Source: Acholoe squamosa
Taxonomy: Eukaryota > Annelida > Polychaeta > Phyllodocida > Polynoidae
Direction: 5' to 3'
Length of the DNA stretch: 64,000 nucleotides
Assembly (NCBI GenBank): GCA_949317995.1
Contig: OX439049.1
Coordinates: forward strand, 65,833,247 to 65,897,246
Part shown: one piece after another, positions 61,080-64,000 of the stretch
Layout: every line of letters starts with the position of its first letter
Position numbering within the stretch: position 1 is the first letter of the stretch
Notes under the pieces: generated by a model
Told to the model about the DNA's origin: nothing
Seen by the model: only the letters and a program-made list of their open reading frames with translations
Database searches by the model: none
Program-made: the position numbers and the translations under genes

Positions 61080-63999
61080 ACGCGGTGCTTCACATATAAG
61101 TAACTCAGTCCCTTTTGCAGTGTAAGTGTGCATTTTGTTTTCTATTACTTTAAAATTTGTATTAACAGTGCGGATAGCTTTTCGTTTCAAAAGAACATCC
61201 AAGAAGTCTTTGGGTTCTTGAACGTTTTGTTTTTTTATGACACCCTTCGCACTCCATTTCTTTGATTTTCTTTCACCTATCGTGTCTTTATCGTAGCAAA
61301 TGTAAGTTGAGACTTAGAATTCCATGGCCCTCCCACTCGGATTTGAAAAGACCCGGAGTTCTCTGATCGTGAACGTATCGTTTCTGACAACAAGCGAGGG
61401 GGATCTATTCTTTGACGCCTTGGGTTTTTATCTTTACGAAAAGCTCTAAGTGGTCATCGCACACCGCTGTTGGAATCAAGTTTCGTTTTTCTCTAAAGTA
61501 CCATTCTCTCAGGTCGGGTTTCACGAGTTGGTCCAACGATTCGCCGCTGAGAGCCATGTAAAGACTGTCAGTGTCCATTTGACAAAGAGCGTAATCGCCT
61601 TGATGGATAAATTTATCCAAAAAGTCGAATGTGAAGTCTAACATTTTCAACTTGGCGTACTGGTACACCATGAATCCTATTTGAATAGGAAGATTGTTCC
61701 TGACTGTTTTCGGTTGCAGTTCAACTTCAAAGAGATCTGTGCTCAACTCTGTACCCTTTTTGAACTGCCACGAATTCGTCAATTATTCGAAGGTTCAACT
61801 TCTAGTGTATTTCACAGTAGTGTGTTTTTCTTTGTTGCAAATTGTTTTACCGTATGTGGTGTTTCCCATCAACTTGTAACAGTCTAACAGAATTTTCTCA
61901 TTCACGTTTACGTCACCAGGTCTTCGCGCCACCGTTACTTTGTCTGCGAAACCAGCGAAGAGTTTTCTAGGAAAGTATTCTATGAACAGGTGCACTTCGG
62001 TGACTATTAAGCCATGATCCAAATACCACTTAAGAAGAGGTTTTCCCAAGAGAATCTTTTTTCCGTGGTAACTATCTATCAAGGATCTCATTCATCAGGT
62101 TTTCGTTGTTCGCAAAGTCTGTCATGTGAGGTCCTATGTCAGATTTCGTAGTGGTCACGTTCTTGAAAACAGGAGTCATTTCTTCGAAGTATTCACATAG
62201 GTGAGGAGGAGTAGCAATGTCCACCTGAATCAAACCGAACATTTCACAGAGGATATGATGTCGCTCTCTGTCATGGGATTTCGAGCCGCTTTCAAGTAGT
62301 CGACCTTCCAATGTTGTCCGGACGCCATAACCTGCAGATCCTGATGTTTCATCTTTCTCCATTCACACTCCTATACGATGATCAACTTGTGACCTAGAGC
62401 GTTTAAGTAAGCGCTTACTCTAGCTGTTGTGTCACGTTTCTCTTCCCTCTCTGAAGCACACGGATATCTGCGCAGCGGTATGCACTTGTGAGCATGGAAC
62501 CAACACCCGTGAAATTTTAGGAAACGGTGTTAGAGGGCGGGTGAAAACCGTCTACGCGAATTTTTTGACAACCTAGAGATACCTCCCCTCCGTTGCAAGC
62601 ATGGCGAAGTTTCATGCTGTGGGTGTGCTCCATGTAGCGCAGCCACTCTAAAGCGCTCTTAGAGTGTCTTTGCCTAATTTTCGGTTTGAACTCGGTCACG
62701 GGTCGTCTCACCAGGTAATAACCTGTGCAGTGTGCTTCGCTCATGCAGCGCAAGTACAGAGAGTTAGCGTCTACACCTATAGCTCGATGCAGCAAGTTGG
62801 GAACCTAAAACTTAGTTTTTCCTGAATTTTCGCTAAGAAATGCTGTAGTTTAGCCAAAAATTATCCGATTTACACAATATTTGCAGCAAATGAAAGATGA
62901 AACTCATTGCTTTCAGGCCAAGGTAGATAGTATAACAATAGTATAGTGCACAGTTTACCACTGAAGTACAAATTATAAATTTAAAAATCATTAGTTTAAA
63001 AAAATTGCTGTTTTTCAAAGTTTGGCCCTATATATTTTGTGAAAAAATATTCTAACCATCAGTTTTTGATAGATAGTGCATAATACTGACCCATCAAGTT
63101 TATAAATGAGTATTCCTTTTTTCCCTACCTCTATGGTGGCTTATTACACTATGGGAAACATGTGATTTTTGTTAGTTTGCAAAAACTGTGATTTTCAGCA
63201 AAATTTCTGCTTGGTTTTTGATGTGGGACCACATTGATCACCATATATGGATGCGTGATCACCCACTAATACCAGAATTATCCATTTTTATGGTCTACTT
63301 GATCATCTTTAAAGGCTTGTGAAATATCTAAGTGATACAATAAGTGTGAGAAGAATTAGCCACATCTTATGATTCTAGTCTTTGGTGCCGACAACGCTTT
63401 TGTTGCTTTTTACAGCTAAATAGCTCAATAGTGCATTATGATAGGCCTCACATGCCTAATATGGGGTTCTAATAGCATTTCAATATGGGTTTCAATGGGT
63501 CATCAGGTCAAAACAACAATTGATGATGGAATTTAATAGAAACAAAAGAGTTTTGCACCATGGACCTGTTCACATTGTTCAGGTCTTCAGATATTCTTAT
63601 CTTGAAAATGATGAAGGCATTTATGAGCATGGTGCTTTTACAGCCCATATGGGACCTACAGAGGGCATTTTGTCTAGTCTGACATGTATTATGAGGGAAT
63701 ACTGCATAGCAAATGATTCTATTTTCATATTTTGTTATGATTTTTGAGATAGAATCATACACAAGACTTGTCTTCTGCAGCATATACAAAAATGTCCCTT
63801 GAATGAAGGCATTTTACATGCACAGCTGCCTCCAAACCTGAAAAACACTCAGGTTCCCAACTTGCTGCATCGAGCTATAGGATGTGTTCGCACATTCTCG
63901 CTTCTTCGCCGTACTTGTGTTCCCTTATCAGCATGGCGCCCTTCTCGTGAAATCTATGGAAGATTATGGAAGGTCCCCCAACCAGATTTTTTTTTATCA
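61080..63999 (-). pseudogene. Protein-primed family B DNA polymerase of a Polinton/Maverick-like element (decayed)
   Basis: On the minus strand, scattered over several frames with many breaks: RFHEKGAMLIREHKYGEEAR (about 63900), GVDANSLYLRCMSEAHCTGYY (62760), FHGCWFHAHKC (62500), FKNVTTTKSDIGP (62140), FADKVTVARRPGDVNVNEK and KLMGNTTYGKTICNKEKH (61850-61950), IQIGFMVYQYAKLKMLDF and the catalytic block QMDTDSLYMALSG (61570), then PGLFKSEWEGHGI (61340) and a C-terminal FLDVLLKRKAIRT (61180). These blocks, in this order, are those of protein-primed polymerases of Polintons and related animal DNA viruses. It would copy linear element DNA from a protein primer. It is split at 62777-63880 by a TIR element and runs off the window. 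Confidence 0.85.
62777..63880. mobile_element. 1.1-kb TIR element inside the polymerase remnant
   Basis: Left end 62777-62806 (ctatagctcgatgcagcaag...) and right end 63851-63880 are perfect 30-bp reverse complements. The polymerase reading resumes on either side of it. No recognised gene inside; a 75-codon + strand frame (63520-63747) is unassigned. No clear target duplication. Confidence 0.8.
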
Positions 64000-64000
64000 G

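Overview
This 64-kb window looks like a repeat-dense, gene-poor stretch of an animal genome, most likely an aquatic invertebrate. The evidence is the content: Ty3/Gypsy-type LTR retrotransposons, APE-type LINEs, a tyrosine-recombinase gene, a decayed Polinton/Maverick-like protein-primed DNA polymerase, TIR transposons, hairpin MITEs and minisatellites. I saw no convincing single-copy host gene, rRNA, tRNA or CRISPR. The species cannot be named from the sequence.

Layout: (1) 1-1.77 kb holds a LINE 3' remnant. (2) 1,772-10,522 (+) is LTR element E1, with decayed gag, protease, half an RT, a large deletion into the integrase C-terminus, then two intact extra ORFs. (3) 10.5-13.4 kb has small gene fragments and a strong hairpin repeat. 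(4) 13.4-21.3 kb (-) is LTR element E2, with gag, frameshifted pol, one LTR and no third ORF. (5) 21.3-33.4 kb is a nest: a tyrosine recombinase gene split by a + strand LINE, itself split by the 5.0-kb LTR element E3 (-) and by a second, intact LINE (-). (6) 33.6-42 kb is satellite and TIR-transposon territory, including a solo LTR sandwiched between two copies of one TIR transposon. (7) 42,025-54,772 (-) is the complete 12.7-kb LTR element E4, with gag, pol and third ORF. (8) 55.1-57.6 kb is a C-rich minisatellite. (9) 60.2-64 kb (-) is the decayed polymerase, split by a 1.1-kb TIR element.

The most interesting content is the LTR-element lineage E1-E4. Its members share a purine tract just before the 3' LTR (E1, E3, E4), a tRNA-His-type primer site (E2, E4, altered in E3), a gag terminus where GGAAAAC directly precedes the stop (E1, E2, E4), and a long extra ORF downstream of integrase (E1, E3, E4). 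That ORF encodes two divergent C2H2-like fingers, basic and RGG-type tracts and a coiled coil. It is intact in all three elements that carry it although their gag-pol is damaged or absent. E3 contains only this ORF between two LTRs that look identical by eye, with a 4-bp target duplication, and has therefore moved recently as a gag-pol-less unit. Sequence upstream of the ORF in E1 and E4 (and the matching place in E2) carries promoter-like elements. I infer an accessory nuclear or RNA-binding protein that is mobilised both within full elements and alone; no function has been shown.
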